Source: an uncultured Clostridia bacterium (lineage in GTDB: Bacteria; Bacillota; Clostridia; Christensenellales; Borkfalkiaceae). Taken from it: 64,000 bases of DNA. Every line of letters starts with the position of its first letter. The first letter of the stretch is position 1. Under the pieces are notes generated by a model that did not search any database, had not been told where the DNA came from, and saw only the letters and a list, made by a program, of their open reading frames with translations. Where the stretch lies: assembly GCA_947629095.1 (NCBI GenBank), contig CANRCK010000003.1, positions 62,001-126,000 on the forward strand. The letters are read 5' to 3'. The position numbers were made by a program, and so were the translations under genes. This document shows, piece by piece, positions 27,364 through 37,181 of the stretch.

Positions 27364-27456
27364 CCTAATATTTGTTTCCCGCGGCAGGCTTCCGCCCGCC
27401 GCGGGCACCCAACGTCTAAATCCATAAAAATACAAATCCCCACGGAGGAAATAAAT

Positions 27457-28605
27457 TTGAATTCAGCACTTAACGCACTCACGGGCGCGCAAATTACTTT
27501 GTCGGTCTGTCTGCCTATTATCATAAGCTTTCTATGCTCCGTTATAGGGCTTTTGATTTATAAAATCATAAACACCCCGTCCCAAAAGAGCATCCGCGGT
27601 CCCCAAGCCGCCATTTCTCCTGCGGCTTCTGCCGCGGAAATTCCCGTCAGCGTAACCTCGGCGCCGCTTTTTGACCGATCTGAAACAGGACAATCCGCCC
27701 AAACGGCTGTTGACTTCAACGAAGGACCTGCGGAAAATGAAGAGCACGTTGAATCGGCAGCCGAAACGGTGGAGGAGATACTCGAAGAGCACGGTTTAAG
27801 CAGTGCGGAAGAAATAACCGAGGAAATAGCCGAAGAGATAATGGCGGTCTCCGCCCATCACGGCGAGGAGGCGGCTGAAATCGTAGTTGTGGACGGTCTC
27901 TGCAAAAAATACTCCAAAAAGGCAGACTATGCCGTATCCAACGTCAATTTCCGTTGTTACGAAGGTGAAATCGTCGGGCTTTTGGGTCACAACGGCGCGG
28001 GTAAATCCACCACGCTCAAGTGTCTCGAGGGCATGCTGCCTTTTGATAAGGGCACAATTTCAATCTGCGGTCACGACATAGTAAAAGAGCCCATAAAAGC
28101 CAAGGCAAATATGGGCTTCGTCACCGATAACCACGCCACGTTCATAAAAATGACGGGCATGCAGTATCTCGATTTTATGGCAGATATCTACGACGTTCCC
28201 ACCGAGGTCCGCAAGGAGCGCGTGGAAAAGCTCGAAAGCGTCTTTATGCTCGGCGGCGCAATAAACAATCTTATATCATCATATTCCCACGGTATGCGGC
28301 AAAAGATATGTATGATGGGCAGTCTTATGCATATGCCCAAGCTTTGGGTCCTCGACGAGCCTATGACAGGTCTTGACCCCCGCACAATGCACGCCGTTCG
28401 GGAATTTATGCGTGAATATGCCGATGCTGGCAACTGCATAATCTTTTCTTCGCACGCGTTGATAACAGTGGCAAGAATGTGCGACCGCGTAGTGCTTATG
28501 CGCACAGGTCGACAGCTCGACGAGCTTAATATAAAGAGAATTATGACCGTCGACCCCAATTTTGATTTTGAGGAGTATTTCTTAAAGCATGAAGGACAAG
28601 TTTAG
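27457..28605 (+). CDS. ABC transporter ATPase with N-terminal membrane anchor
   Basis: This 382-residue protein begins with a hydrophobic segment (about residues 13-36). A linker rich in Ala, Glu and Ser follows (about 37-145), then an ABC-2 type ATPase domain. Walker A is GLLGHNGAGKST near 175-184, the signature-like SYSHGMRQK near 274-282, and Walker B LWVLDEPMTGLDP near 297-309, with a switch His in IIFSSHALIT. The membrane anchor and acidic linker are not usual for such ATPases. The TTG start follows GGAGGA with a 7-nt gap. Its 3' end overlaps the permease by 17 nt, so they form one transporter, likely an exporter. The giant lipoprotein ends 93 nt upstream; that gap holds a CCCGCGGC/GCCGCGGG hairpin without a T tract. 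Confidence 0.87.
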   Translation: MNSALNALTGAQITLSVCLPIIISFLCSVIGLLIYKIINTPSQKSIRGPQAAISPAASAAEIPVSVTSAPLFDRSETGQSAQTAVDFNEGPAENEEHVESAAETVEEILEEHGLSSAEEITEEIAEEIMAVSAHHGEEAAEIVVVDGLCKKYSKKADYAVSNVNFRCYEGEIVGLLGHNGAGKSTTLKCLEGMLPFDKGTISICGHDIVKEPIKAKANMGFVTDNHATFIKMTGMQYLDFMADIYDVPTEVRKERVEKLESVFMLGGAINNLISSYSHGMRQKICMMGSLMHMPKLWVLDEPMTGLDPRTMHAVREFMREYADAGNCIIFSSHALITVARMCDRVVLMRTGRQLDELNIKRIMTVDPNFDFEEYFLKHEGQV

Positions 28606-30277
28606 TTTCAAACATGTGGCAGCCCTTCTCAAAAAGCAGCTGCGGGAGAGGGGATCAGCGTACAGGAAAGGTAATTTCGACGCTTTCGGGTTTATAATCC
28701 GCTGGGCGCTCGTAATAGTATTTTTGGCAGTATTCGTTATATTTTTCGGCAGATTCACCGATATCTATCTGTCCGTAAAAACCGACGGGCTTGTGCGTGT
28801 GCAGGCGCGGCTTTTCGAGTTGCTTTCAATGATCTACACGGTTATTCTTATATTTATGATAATAGGCGGCGTAGGTCAGATTAACGGGCGGCTTTTCGAT
28901 GCGGACGACATAAAGCTTCTCATGGGTATGCCCGTCGGCGCCAGCACTATATTTGTGTCAAAGCTCATAAGCATATATTTCGGGCAGCTTATAATTTCGA
29001 TTGCGTGCGTACTCGTCGTCAGCGTCACCGTTGCGGCGCACGTCGCACAGGGTGCAACATTTTTTGTATTTACGGCTCTGTTCTGTTTCCTTTTGCCGTT
29101 GATATCCCTTGCCATTTCCGCGCTCATATCAATGCCGTATCATACCGTAAAGCAGCTGTTAAAGGATAAATTTCTTATCCGGTTCATTTTGGTCACGCTC
29201 GTCACCGCGGCGCTTTTCTATCTCTATTCCGTAATACTCGGCGCCATAAGGGATATGCTTCTCGGCGATTCCCTCAAATATTTTTTCAACGAGCAGGTAA
29301 TGGACTTTTTGCAGCGTTTCACCGCATATCTCTATCCCGCGGTCTGGTTTTCCAACGTGTTGCTCGGCGCAAATCTCTTGGCTTCGTGGCTCTGGCTTAC
29401 GGGCATAGCGGTAGTATGTCTTATTATATCCTGCCTTGTCATTCACGGTCTTATGCGCTGGGTTATGCAGTCGAGGATCGCGGGCAACGTAAACTTCATT
29501 CACAAAAAAAAGGAAGTCAAGGGGAACAAACGTCCCTTCCTTGCCCTTATGCAAAAGGACTTTCTGCACATATTCCGCACCCCGTCCTACACATTTTCCT
29601 ATTTTTCAATAGCCGTAATAATGCCCCTGATGGTCTATTTCTGCCTTACAATCGGTTCGTCCATAATACAAAAGCTTATAGGAATGAACTGTAATTTCGA
29701 GGTATCCATATTCCTTACGCTTTTATTCGGCGCGCTTACAAACATATTCTGTTCCACCAACATAAGCCGCGACGGGGAAATGTTCTACTCCGTCAAGGCG
29801 TATCCCGTGGATTACAGGCAGGTATTTTTTTCAAAGATATTTCTGTGTATGATAGTCGCTTCTATTTCCCAGCTTATCACTGTTGTCCTGATTCTTTCAA
29901 CGGGATATGTCGGCTGGGGTCAGGCGTTCCTTATTTTTGTAAGCGGACTACTGTGCAGTTTTGCCCAAATTTGTTTTGCCACCCGCTACGACTTCAACCA
30001 CGCCAAGTTCTCCACCGAGGAGGACGGCGAAATAAAGGAGTCCGGCAACACCGTCAGCGTGATAATAGTAATAGGAATGGTCACGGCGTTTCTTATAGGC
30101 GGCAGCGTGCTTTTAATGCGCCTTATGTTCGCCCTTCGCTTTGTTTCGGGCTACGGATTTATTACTTATCTGATTGTCGGCGGCTTTTCTCTGGCAGTTG
30201 CCGCGCTCTCCTATATTTATTTTATACGCAATCTTAAAAACAGATATCGCGAATTCAGCGGAGGAGGTCAGTTTTGA
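28589..30277 (+). CDS. ABC-2 type transporter permease
   Basis: This 562-residue polytopic membrane protein has hydrophobic segments from about residue 33 (FIIRWALVIVFLAVFVIFF) through to about residue 550. Central cytoplasmic stretches include a Lys-rich IHKKKEVKGNKR followed by FLALMQKDFLHIFRTPSY, a pattern seen in ABC-2 permeases just before the second membrane half. Its length suggests two fused membrane halves in one chain. Partner of the upstream ATPase; substrate unknown. The next gene starts within its stop codon, so the ATPase, permease and secreted protein appear to be one translational unit. Confidence 0.85.
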   Translation: MKDKFSFKHVAALLKKQLRERGSAYRKGNFDAFGFIIRWALVIVFLAVFVIFFGRFTDIYLSVKTDGLVRVQARLFELLSMIYTVILIFMIIGGVGQINGRLFDADDIKLLMGMPVGASTIFVSKLISIYFGQLIISIACVLVVSVTVAAHVAQGATFFVFTALFCFLLPLISLAISALISMPYHTVKQLLKDKFLIRFILVTLVTAALFYLYSVILGAIRDMLLGDSLKYFFNEQVMDFLQRFTAYLYPAVWFSNVLLGANLLASWLWLTGIAVVCLIISCLVIHGLMRWVMQSRIAGNVNFIHKKKEVKGNKRPFLALMQKDFLHIFRTPSYTFSYFSIAVIMPLMVYFCLTIGSSIIQKLIGMNCNFEVSIFLTLLFGALTNIFCSTNISRDGEMFYSVKAYPVDYRQVFFSKIFLCMIVASISQLITVVLILSTGYVGWGQAFLIFVSGLLCSFAQICFATRYDFNHAKFSTEEDGEIKESGNTVSVIIVIGMVTAFLIGGSVLLMRLMFALRFVSGYGFITYLIVGGFSLAVAALSYIYFIRNLKNRYREFSGGGQF

Positions 30278-33200
30278 GAAAGAATATAATAGCGCTAATG
30301 CTCATATTGCCCATACTTTTCGTGCTCGTGGTATACAGCGCAGTTAACGCGGCAAGCCTCGACGTACGGATTTCCGTCAACGGCATAGAGATAATGGAGC
30401 GTTATCCGGGCGACGCCGTAAGCATAGATTTGGCTTCCTATGACAACAGCTATGAAATAACTCCGTCTGTTCTTCCCGCCAACGCCAGCAACAAGGAGTT
30501 CGAATACCGCTACGAGCGCATATCCGGTTCCGCAACCGACGATGAAGTTGCGGCAGGCAAGGTCGTGGAGGTGGTCAACGAGGGCGGTGTTGATAAAATC
30601 AAAGCCAACGCCGTAGGCACGGTGCGCATAGTCGCGGTCAGCAAGGACGGCGGCTACGAGGACAGCGTCACCGCAATAGTCGGTTCGTCAAAGCCCTATG
30701 CGTTCGATTTTTCAATGTATAACGGCGCCGATAAGCAAAACGTCTTAACCGAAACAGAGTGGGGCTACACGGCGGAATTGTCCGCCGGGCAATATGGATT
30801 TGCCATAAAGCTCAAACCCGGCACTCATTTAAGCCCCGAATTTGAAGTTGAGGAGGGCTTTATAAAGACTGACGTCGCCGGCGGCACGGTAACTCTGCCG
30901 TTTACGGGCAAAACCTCTTTTAAAGTATCCATTCCAAACGGCGCAAAGGGCGTGCTCGAAAAGCGCGTAGAGTTGAACGTCACCAACGAAAGTCTCGGCT
31001 CAGGCAACTTTTCAGTTAACGGCAGCACGGATTCAAACATCTTAATAAACTTCGACGGAGAGTCGCGCAGGGTTGATTTCTTCGTCGAAGCTCCCGTAAA
31101 GCCGCAGGTCACCTGCTACGAGCAGGGCGCCACTGTTTCCGTAACCCGGGTCAACGGCACTATAAACGGCTGGTCGGTCGGCGCCGAGCTTCCCGCAGGC
31201 GACAATTTCACCTTTGAAGTCTCCGCGGCGGGGGTAACAAAAACCGTTCGCGCAAGCGCCGCAAAGTTTGATTTCATAATCCGCACCGATATCCCCGGTT
31301 TCGACGCGTCGGGGGGCGTGGATATTCTTATGGGCACGCCCGTTTCCTTCTATGCAAAGCCCACGGTAGTGGCAACGGGTATAACTTATCAATGGGATTT
31401 CATCAACGTCGGCGACATGAACGACCTTTCCTATGAAACCAACGCCGACGGTTCGGTCTGCACCGTCACAGCCAACGCGCGCGATAAATTCATAATAGTG
31501 GTTGAAGCCCGCCGCGACAACGGCGAAATAGTTAATATGGACGCGCACGAGGTGGAAGTGGAGGTAATAAACAACGTAATAGGTATACAGAGCGTCAACA
31601 CTCAGCTCGGTCTTGCCAAGAGCCGTGCCGTCGCGGGTTGGAAGTATGAAAACGGCGAAAAAGTTAAAAACATATTTCCCGTCAGCATAACCGCATATAG
31701 CCCCTCCGGCGCCCTTGCCGACGGCATAAACGATCTCGACTTTGCTTTGGATTCAAGGACTGCCGCAATAGTTACCGAAGGTGGCGGACCGCTCGTTAAA
31801 GACGAATGCATTTTCCTTGAAATAAGGGGCAAGGGTAAAATAACTCTCACCGCAAGCTGGAAGGGCAACGAGGAGTGGCGCTCAAACGAACCCTACACCG
31901 AAATCAGCGTTCCTCTAATCGTCGACAGCGAGGCGGTGGAAGTAACCACAAGCAGCACGTTCTTTGCCGAAACCGTAGCAGGCAATCCCGTCGTGCTCGG
32001 CGCCGACATAATGCTCGGCGCCGACGACAGCGGCGCGCCTCTGCCCATCGAAACGCGCCGTTCCATGCTCAAACGCATGCGTTCAACGTACAACACCGAC
32101 TATTATACAAAGAGCGGCGCGGTTGACAGCGCGTATGTCAACTACGTCGTTGAATTTACCAACGACCTCTACGGCAACGGCTACTCTGTCTGCGGCGAAT
32201 ACTTTTCAAACGAAACGGACGCCACGGGCAAACCTCTTTTGTTCACAGGTCCTCTCAATCTCGTGAGCCTCGGCGAGTTTGCTTCCGTCGCCGCGCAGGA
32301 TAATATAGTATATCTCTGCCGCACGGACGGCGTAACTCTCTACAACGCAACGCTTTTGGGTTGCAGCGACAGTTCGCGCACCAATCCCGGAACAAAGGTT
32401 GACGACCTTACCCTTCTGAACAACACGGGCACCGTGCTGGATATAAATGCGGACGTCAACGTTCTCAATTGCCGTGTGCGCAACGGCAGAAACGTCGTAC
32501 GCGTCTACGGCGGCAACCGCAACGGTGAAAATTATTTCATCGACAACCTTTCCGAAAATGTTTTAACCGCCGAGGACAGGGCGGTGGTCCGCATAGAGGG
32601 CTGCGTGCTCTCCCACAGCAGAGAGTTTGTGTTAAAAACGGGCGCTAACCGCGCTCTCCGCGCCACGGTCCGCCTCGGAATGGAGCCATTGCTCACGGGC
32701 AGAAGCGGCAACTACGAGTCTCAGAACGATGATTATGTCAACGACGATTATTTCTACAACACATACGTTCTAACCGATGTCACTTTGTCCGATTCCGTGC
32801 TTGAAAAGAGCGGGTTGTTCTGCGTAGGCGTAGAGGCAAACTTTGCCGGAGAGATGCTTTGGGAGGGCAGCAGATATGCCACCGACAGCGATTTTGCCGA
32901 TTTCTTGGGACCCTGGGCGGGCGTGGGCGGCACGTCGTTTGCAACTATGCTCAAGTTGGCAGGCAACGTGCGTATGTACGATTGGAAGGACCTAAACAAT
33001 ATCAACAGCGACACGCTGATTCAGTCAAGCGTGGATGACTTCCCCTTAAAGCTTGACCTTGCCGCAATGATAGATTATATGTGCGCCTCCAACCCGGATT
33101 TCAACACGCTTATAGATGAAGAGGACGGTTGCAGATATGTGCACGGCGGCATAGCTCTTTACGGTGGAGGCAGAAACTATTGTCAGGTCTCACTGTCCAA

Positions 33201-33417
33201 GCTCGACTCTGCGCGCGCAACGGGATTAAAGGAGTTTAAAGTCAACATTTCAGAGCTTGAAGGAGCGGAAGGGGATGCGGGCGGAATAGGCTCTCTGTTG
33301 CCCCGTGCTGCGGGTTCGCAGGATTTCCGCTTCTTCATGTATGAATCCACAAGTCCCAACAACAGGTCGTGGCAGTCGTCGGCAGACTACTCCGTCACCC
33401 CTTTGTTTTTCATATAA
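30274..33417 (+). CDS. large secreted protein with Ig-like and beta-helix-like regions
   Basis: This 1,047-residue protein starts at TTG (30274), overlapping the permease stop, with GGAGGAGG at 30261-30268. The N-terminus (MRKNIIALMLILPILFVLVV) is a signal peptide or anchor ending near NAAS. Residues about 30-140 look like a Big_2-type Ig domain (IKANAVGTVRIVAVSKDGG). Other beta-sandwich stretches follow, and residues about 660-860 have short repeated strands like a parallel beta-helix (GVTLYNATLLGC, DVNVLNCRVRNG, AVVRIEGCVLSH). No enzymatic motif or cell-wall sorting signal was recognised. Coupling to the ABC transporter suggests that it works with, or is handled by, it. Function not known. 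Confidence 0.72.
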   Translation: MRKNIIALMLILPILFVLVVYSAVNAASLDVRISVNGIEIMERYPGDAVSIDLASYDNSYEITPSVLPANASNKEFEYRYERISGSATDDEVAAGKVVEVVNEGGVDKIKANAVGTVRIVAVSKDGGYEDSVTAIVGSSKPYAFDFSMYNGADKQNVLTETEWGYTAELSAGQYGFAIKLKPGTHLSPEFEVEEGFIKTDVAGGTVTLPFTGKTSFKVSIPNGAKGVLEKRVELNVTNESLGSGNFSVNGSTDSNILINFDGESRRVDFFVEAPVKPQVTCYEQGATVSVTRVNGTINGWSVGAELPAGDNFTFEVSAAGVTKTVRASAAKFDFIIRTDIPGFDASGGVDILMGTPVSFYAKPTVVATGITYQWDFINVGDMNDLSYETNADGSVCTVTANARDKFIIVVEARRDNGEIVNMDAHEVEVEVINNVIGIQSVNTQLGLAKSRAVAGWKYENGEKVKNIFPVSITAYSPSGALADGINDLDFALDSRTAAIVTEGGGPLVKDECIFLEIRGKGKITLTASWKGNEEWRSNEPYTEISVPLIVDSEAVEVTTSSTFFAETVAGNPVVLGADIMLGADDSGAPLPIETRRSMLKRMRSTYNTDYYTKSGAVDSAYVNYVVEFTNDLYGNGYSVCGEYFSNETDATGKPLLFTGPLNLVSLGEFASVAAQDNIVYLCRTDGVTLYNATLLGCSDSSRTNPGTKVDDLTLLNNTGTVLDINADVNVLNCRVRNGRNVVRVYGGNRNGENYFIDNLSENVLTAEDRAVVRIEGCVLSHSREFVLKTGANRALRATVRLGMEPLLTGRSGNYESQNDDYVNDDYFYNTYVLTDVTLSDSVLEKSGLFCVGVEANFAGEMLWEGSRYATDSDFADFLGPWAGVGGTSFATMLKLAGNVRMYDWKDLNNINSDTLIQSSVDDFPLKLDLAAMIDYMCASNPDFNTLIDEEDGCRYVHGGIALYGGGRNYCQVSLSKLDSARATGLKEFKVNISELEGAEGDAGGIGSLLPRAAGSQDFRFFMYESTSPNNRSWQSSADYSVTPLFFI

Positions 33418-33460
33418 ACCAATCGGACGGAGAAATCCGAATTTTATGTCCGACCGAAAA

Positions 33461-33483
33461 ACCCACCGGCTGTGCCGGTGGGT
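33461..33483. terminator. intrinsic terminator, mainly for argH
   Basis: A 10-bp stem ACCCACCGGC / GCCGGTGGGT closes a TGT loop. On the minus strand TTTT follows, ending argH 27 nt after its stop. On the plus strand the tail is weaker but could serve the secreted-protein gene. Confidence 0.8.
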
Positions 33484-33509
33484 AGAATCTTATACGTCTG
33501 CAAAATTTT

Positions 33510-34886
33510 TCAATTGAATTTTTTCAGACGTTTTTTAATTGATTTTATATTTTCTTTTACCCGTTCGGGCGAAGCTCCGCCGTAGGAAGTGCGTGCCGCC
33601 GCGCAATTTTCCGCCTTGACCTTTTCAACTATATCATCTTCAAAATATTCGCTGAATTTTTTGTAATCCCCGGCGGTCATATCCTGCAACGTCATATTTT
33701 TTTCAATGCAGCTGCGCACTATTTTCCCCGTAACCGCATGGGCGGTGCGGAAGGGTACGCCTTTTTTTGCAAGGTAGTCGGCAACATCCGTTGCGCAGCA
33801 AAAATCCCCGCCTGCGGCTTTAAACATATTTTCCTCTTTAAAGGAAATGTTAAGCAACAGCTCAGCCATCACAAAAACGCAGTTTTCGGTCTGCTTTTTT
33901 GCGTCAAAAAGCCCTTCCTTGTCCTCTTGCAGGTCTTTATTGTAGGCAAGGGGAATTCCCTTTACCGTAGTTAAAATCCCCATAAGATGCCCGTAAACCC
34001 TGCCCGTCTTGCCGCGGATAAGCTCGGGGATATCGGGATTTTTTTTCTGCGGCATAATCGACGACCCCGTGGAATACTCGTCCGAAATCTCAAAGTAGCC
34101 GAATTCTTCGGCGGAGTATAAAATTATATCTTCGCACAGGCGGGAGAGGTGCGCCATTATAAGCGAGCAGTCAAACAGGTACTCGGCTGCAAAATCGCGG
34201 TCGGAAACTCCGTCCAGCGAATTTTCGCAGGGCTTTTCAAAGCCGAGTTTTTCAGCAGTCATAAATCTGTCTATGGGATAGGAGGTCCCGGCTAAGGCGC
34301 CGCTCCCGAGCGGACACACTGAGGCGCGCTTTTTGCTCTGGGCAAGCCTTTCCAGATCGCGCAAAAACATTTCGGAATACGCGTTAAAAAAGTGTCCTGC
34401 GCACATTGGCTGCGCCTTTCTTAGGTGCGTATATCCGGGCATAATCAGTTTAAGCCCTTCCTTTGCTTTTACCAACAGCGCGCGTATAAGCCCTTGCAGC
34501 TTTTCGCCAAGCGTCTTATATGCCGACAACACGTAAATGCGGAAGTCCGTTGCCACCTGGTCGTTGCGGCTTCTTGCCGTGTGCAATTTTTTCCCCGCTT
34601 CGCCCACGCGCACGGTCAGCTCGTTTTCTATAAACGAGTGAATATCTTCTGCGCCTTTTACGGTAAGCTTTCCGCTTGTAATATCCCGGGCAATTTCATC
34701 AAGCCCTTTTGCAATAAGCGTATAGTCCGCTTCGCTTAAAATGCCGCAGTTAAAAAGCATTTCCGCGTGCGCCAACGACCCTTTTATGTCCGCCTGCCAC
34801 AGCTCCTTGTCAAACGGCAAGGAGTCGTTAAACTCTTCCAAACTCTTTGCCGAAGGCTTTTCAAAACGTCCTTCCCACAGTTTCAT
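33510..34886 (-). CDS. argH: argininosuccinate lyase
   Basis: ArgH splits argininosuccinate into arginine and fumarate, the last step of arginine synthesis. The 458-residue length is typical. Seen are the N-terminal MKLWEGRFEKP, SRNDQVATDFR, and the superfamily signature GSSIMPQKKNPD with its mobile-loop serine. AAGGAAGG precedes the ATG. It stands alone: argG, its usual neighbour, is not in the window. It diverges from ruvC, and its promoter interleaves with that of the ruv operon. Confidence 0.96.
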   Translation of the reverse strand: MKLWEGRFEKPSAKSLEEFNDSLPFDKELWQADIKGSLAHAEMLFNCGILSEADYTLIAKGLDEIARDITSGKLTVKGAEDIHSFIENELTVRVGEAGKKLHTARSRNDQVATDFRIYVLSAYKTLGEKLQGLIRALLVKAKEGLKLIMPGYTHLRKAQPMCAGHFFNAYSEMFLRDLERLAQSKKRASVCPLGSGALAGTSYPIDRFMTAEKLGFEKPCENSLDGVSDRDFAAEYLFDCSLIMAHLSRLCEDIILYSAEEFGYFEISDEYSTGSSIMPQKKNPDIPELIRGKTGRVYGHLMGILTTVKGIPLAYNKDLQEDKEGLFDAKKQTENCVFVMAELLLNISFKEENMFKAAGGDFCCATDVADYLAKKGVPFRTAHAVTGKIVRSCIEKNMTLQDMTAGDYKKFSEYFEDDIVEKVKAENCAAARTSYGGASPERVKENIKSIKKRLKKFN

Positions 34887-34908
34887 CGTTCAACCTTCCT
34901 TTAATAAG

Positions 34909-34937
34909 TTGACTTATCTTTAAAATTAAATTACAAT
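34909..34937 (+). promoter_or_regulatory. promoter of ruvCAB-queA
   Basis: TTGACT at 34909-34914 and TACAAT at 34932-34937 are separated by 17 bp, in the argH/ruvC divergent region. No clear LexA box was seen beside it. Confidence 0.5.
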
Positions 34938-34940
34938 ATA

Positions 34941-34969
34941 ATTATAAGTTATAAAAATCGATAAATCAA
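34941..34969 (-). promoter_or_regulatory. promoter of argH
   Basis: Read on the minus strand: TTGATT (34969-34964), 17-bp spacer, TATAAT (34946-34941). It nearly abuts the -10 element of the oppositely directed ruv promoter, so the two may compete. Confidence 0.65.
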
Positions 34970-34991
34970 GTTTTTTGCCGTGGATACGCCG

Positions 34992-35489
34992 ATGATTATT
35001 CTTGGACTTGACCCGGGGCTTGCCACAATGGGCTACGGGGTAATAGAAAAACAACCTGACGACAATATAATAGCGGTGGACTACGGCGTAGTTCTCACGC
35101 CCAAGGACGAAAGTCTGCCCGTGCGGCTTGCAATGCTTGAGGAAGGCATTAACAGAATTTTAAACAAGTACAAGCCCGAAGAAATTTCCGTTGAGGAGCT
35201 GTTCTTTTCAAAGAATATCACAACAGGCATTCCCGTAGCCCACGCAAGGGGAGTAATGCTTCTTACCTGCATAAAATACTGCGGAAAACTGTATGAATAC
35301 ACCCCGAACCAGATAAAGCAGGCTCTCACCGGCTACGGAAAGGCAGATAAAATCCAGATGCAGCACGTTATCACGTCTATACTGCATCTCAACAAAATCC
35401 CGCGGCCCGACGACGCTGCGGACGCCCTTGCCGTGGCGCTCTGCCATGCCCACACCTCCAGATTCGGCAAACTTTTCGGGATAAGGTAA
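34992..35489 (+). CDS. ruvC: Holliday junction resolvase RuvC
   Basis: RuvC cuts Holliday junctions symmetrically as a dimer working with RuvAB. From the ATG at 34992 it is 165 residues, starting MIILGLDPG with the first catalytic Asp. The other acidic residues lie in SVEELFF and RPDDAADALAVALCH. An in-frame GTG at 34980 would add four residues; the ATG is preferred because the family starts directly at this strand and GGAT lies just upstream. First gene of ruvC-ruvA-ruvB-queA. Confidence 0.94.
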   Translation: MIILGLDPGLATMGYGVIEKQPDDNIIAVDYGVVLTPKDESLPVRLAMLEEGINRILNKYKPEEISVEELFFSKNITTGIPVAHARGVMLLTCIKYCGKLYEYTPNQIKQALTGYGKADKIQMQHVITSILHLNKIPRPDDAADALAVALCHAHTSRFGKLFGIR

Positions 35490-35493
35490 CATT

Positions 35494-36087
35494 ATGATAG
35501 GATATATAAAAGGTCAAATTAAATCTCTTTCGCCCGACTCGGCTTTAATCCTCACTTCATCCGGGGTCGGCTTTGAACTATTGATTTCCGCTTCGGCTTA
35601 CGATAAACTTGCAGGCAAAACGGAAGGCGAGCTATACACTTATATGCAGGTCCGCGACGACGGAGTTTCGCTCTTCGGCTTTGCGGCAACCGAGGAAAAG
35701 GAAATGTTTTTAAAGCTCATAACCGTATCGGGCGTGGGACCCAAAATGGGCATTTCCATTCTTTCGGGTATGCGCGCAAGCGATATCGCCGCCGCCATAG
35801 CCACCAACGACGTAAAAAGGCTCTCTGCGGTGAAGGGATTGGGCAAAAAGACGGCGGAGCGCATAATTTTGGAGCTTAGGGAAAAGGTTTCTGTAATTTC
35901 CACCGCCGAAGGCGGTGCCAAAGCCGTTCAGCTGCCGCCCATATCCGTGGGCGACGAGGACGCGGTTGTAGCATTGATGACTTTGGGATTCTCACGGCAG
36001 GAGAGCGTAAAGGCAATCGCCCGCGCAAAGGACGGCGGCGCAACTTCCGTGGAAGATATTATAATGTCAGCGCTTAAAGGAATGTAA
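35494..36087 (+). CDS. ruvA: Holliday junction DNA helicase subunit RuvA
   Basis: RuvA binds the four-way junction as a tetramer and recruits RuvB. The 197-residue protein begins [11 protein letters not shown] (OB-fold), followed by two helix-hairpin-helix motifs ([13 protein letters not shown] and [13 protein letters not shown]) and a C-terminal RuvB-binding domain ([17 protein letters not shown]). It starts 4 nt after ruvC and is followed by ruvB 2 nt later. Confidence 0.96.
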   Translation: MIGYIKGQIKSLSPDSALILTSSGVGFELLISASAYDKLAGKTEGELYTYMQVRDDGVSLFGFAATEEKEMFLKLITVSGVGPKMGISILSGMRASDIAAAIATNDVKRLSAVKGLGKKTAERIILELREKVSVISTAEGGAKAVQLPPISVGDEDAVVALMTLGFSRQESVKAIARAKDGGATSVEDIIMSALKGM

Positions 36088-36089
36088 TT

Positions 36090-37154
36090 ATGTTTTTTGA
36101 AGACGACGGGGAATACGGGGCGGAAGAGCGGCTCGTCCAAAGCACAAAGGGAGAATTCGACGTAGAAGAAAACGTGCTTCGTCCCAAAACGCTCGAAGCC
36201 TACGTTGGGCAGACAAAGGTCAAGGAAAATTTAAAAGTATATATGAACGCCGCCAAGCAGCGCGGCGAAGTTCTTGAACACGTCCTATTATACGGCGCTC
36301 CGGGGTTGGGCAAAACAACCCTTGCACACATCATAGCCAACGAAATGGGCGGGCAGCTCAAGCTTACCAGCGCGCCGGCAATAGAGCGCAGCGGCGACCT
36401 TGCCGCAATTCTTACAAACCTTAACGAGGGCGACGTTCTGTTTATAGACGAGATCCACCGTCTTAACCACAGCGTTGAGGAAATTTTGTATTCCGCAATG
36501 GAAGATTACGCCCTCGACATCATAGTAGGCAAGGGTCCGGGCGCAAGGAATATCCGCTTTTCGCTTAAAAAATTCACGCTGATAGGCGCAACTACCCGCG
36601 CAGGTATGATTGCCAACCCTTTGAGAGACCGTTTCGGCATAATCTGCCGTCTCGAAATGTATTCTCCCGAAGAACTTAAAGAAATAGTCACCCGTTCTGC
36701 GCGCACCCTCGGGATAGATATCGAAGATAAAGCTTCGTCCGAAATTTCCCGCCGCAGCCGCGGCACCCCGCGTATAGCCAACCGTCTTTTAAAGCGCGTC
36801 CGCGACTTCGCCACAATCAAGGGCAACCAAACCGTAACTGTGGACGACGCAAAATTCGCCCTGTCAAAGATGGAAGTGGACGATTTGGGTCTTGACGAAG
36901 TCGACCGCGCCCTTCTTCGCGCAATGATAGAAAAGTTCGACGGTCGTCCCGTAGGTCTTGAAACGCTTGCCGCAACAATAAACGAGGACCCTGGCACAAT
37001 CGAGGACGTATACGAGCCATATCTTTTGCAACTCGGCTTTATTGCCCGCACCCCGCGCGGCAGAATGATTCTCCGCGGCGGCTACGAACATCTCGGCTAT
37101 AAAATGAGCGAAAAGCAGAGGCAGCAAGTGTCTATGTTCGACGACGGGGATTGA
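36090..37154 (+). CDS. ruvB: Holliday junction DNA helicase RuvB
   Basis: RuvB is the AAA+ motor of branch migration. The 354-residue protein has [11 protein letters not shown], Walker [14 protein letters not shown], Walker [11 protein letters not shown], sensor 1 GATTRAG, the arginine-finger region NPLRDRFG, and a C-terminal winged helix ([12 protein letters not shown]). An acidic N-terminal tail ([13 protein letters not shown]) precedes the domain. It is followed by queA after a 27-nt gap. Confidence 0.97.
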   Translation: MFFEDDGEYGAEERLVQSTKGEFDVEENVLRPKTLEAYVGQTKVKENLKVYMNAAKQRGEVLEHVLLYGAPGLGKTTLAHIIANEMGGQLKLTSAPAIERSGDLAAILTNLNEGDVLFIDEIHRLNHSVEEILYSAMEDYALDIIVGKGPGARNIRFSLKKFTLIGATTRAGMIANPLRDRFGIICRLEMYSPEELKEIVTRSARTLGIDIEDKASSEISRRSRGTPRIANRLLKRVRDFATIKGNQTVTVDDAKFALSKMEVDDLGLDEVDRALLRAMIEKFDGRPVGLETLAATINEDPGTIEDVYEPYLLQLGFIARTPRGRMILRGGYEHLGYKMSEKQRQQVSMFDDGD

Positions 37155-37181
37155 TTCCCGCATTACATTAAATTTATTAAT

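Noticed and set aside
27378..27405. GC-rich hairpin after the giant lipoprotein gene
   Set aside because: The CCCGCGGC/GCCGCGGG stem has no T tract, so it cannot be called a terminator; it may only slow mRNA decay.
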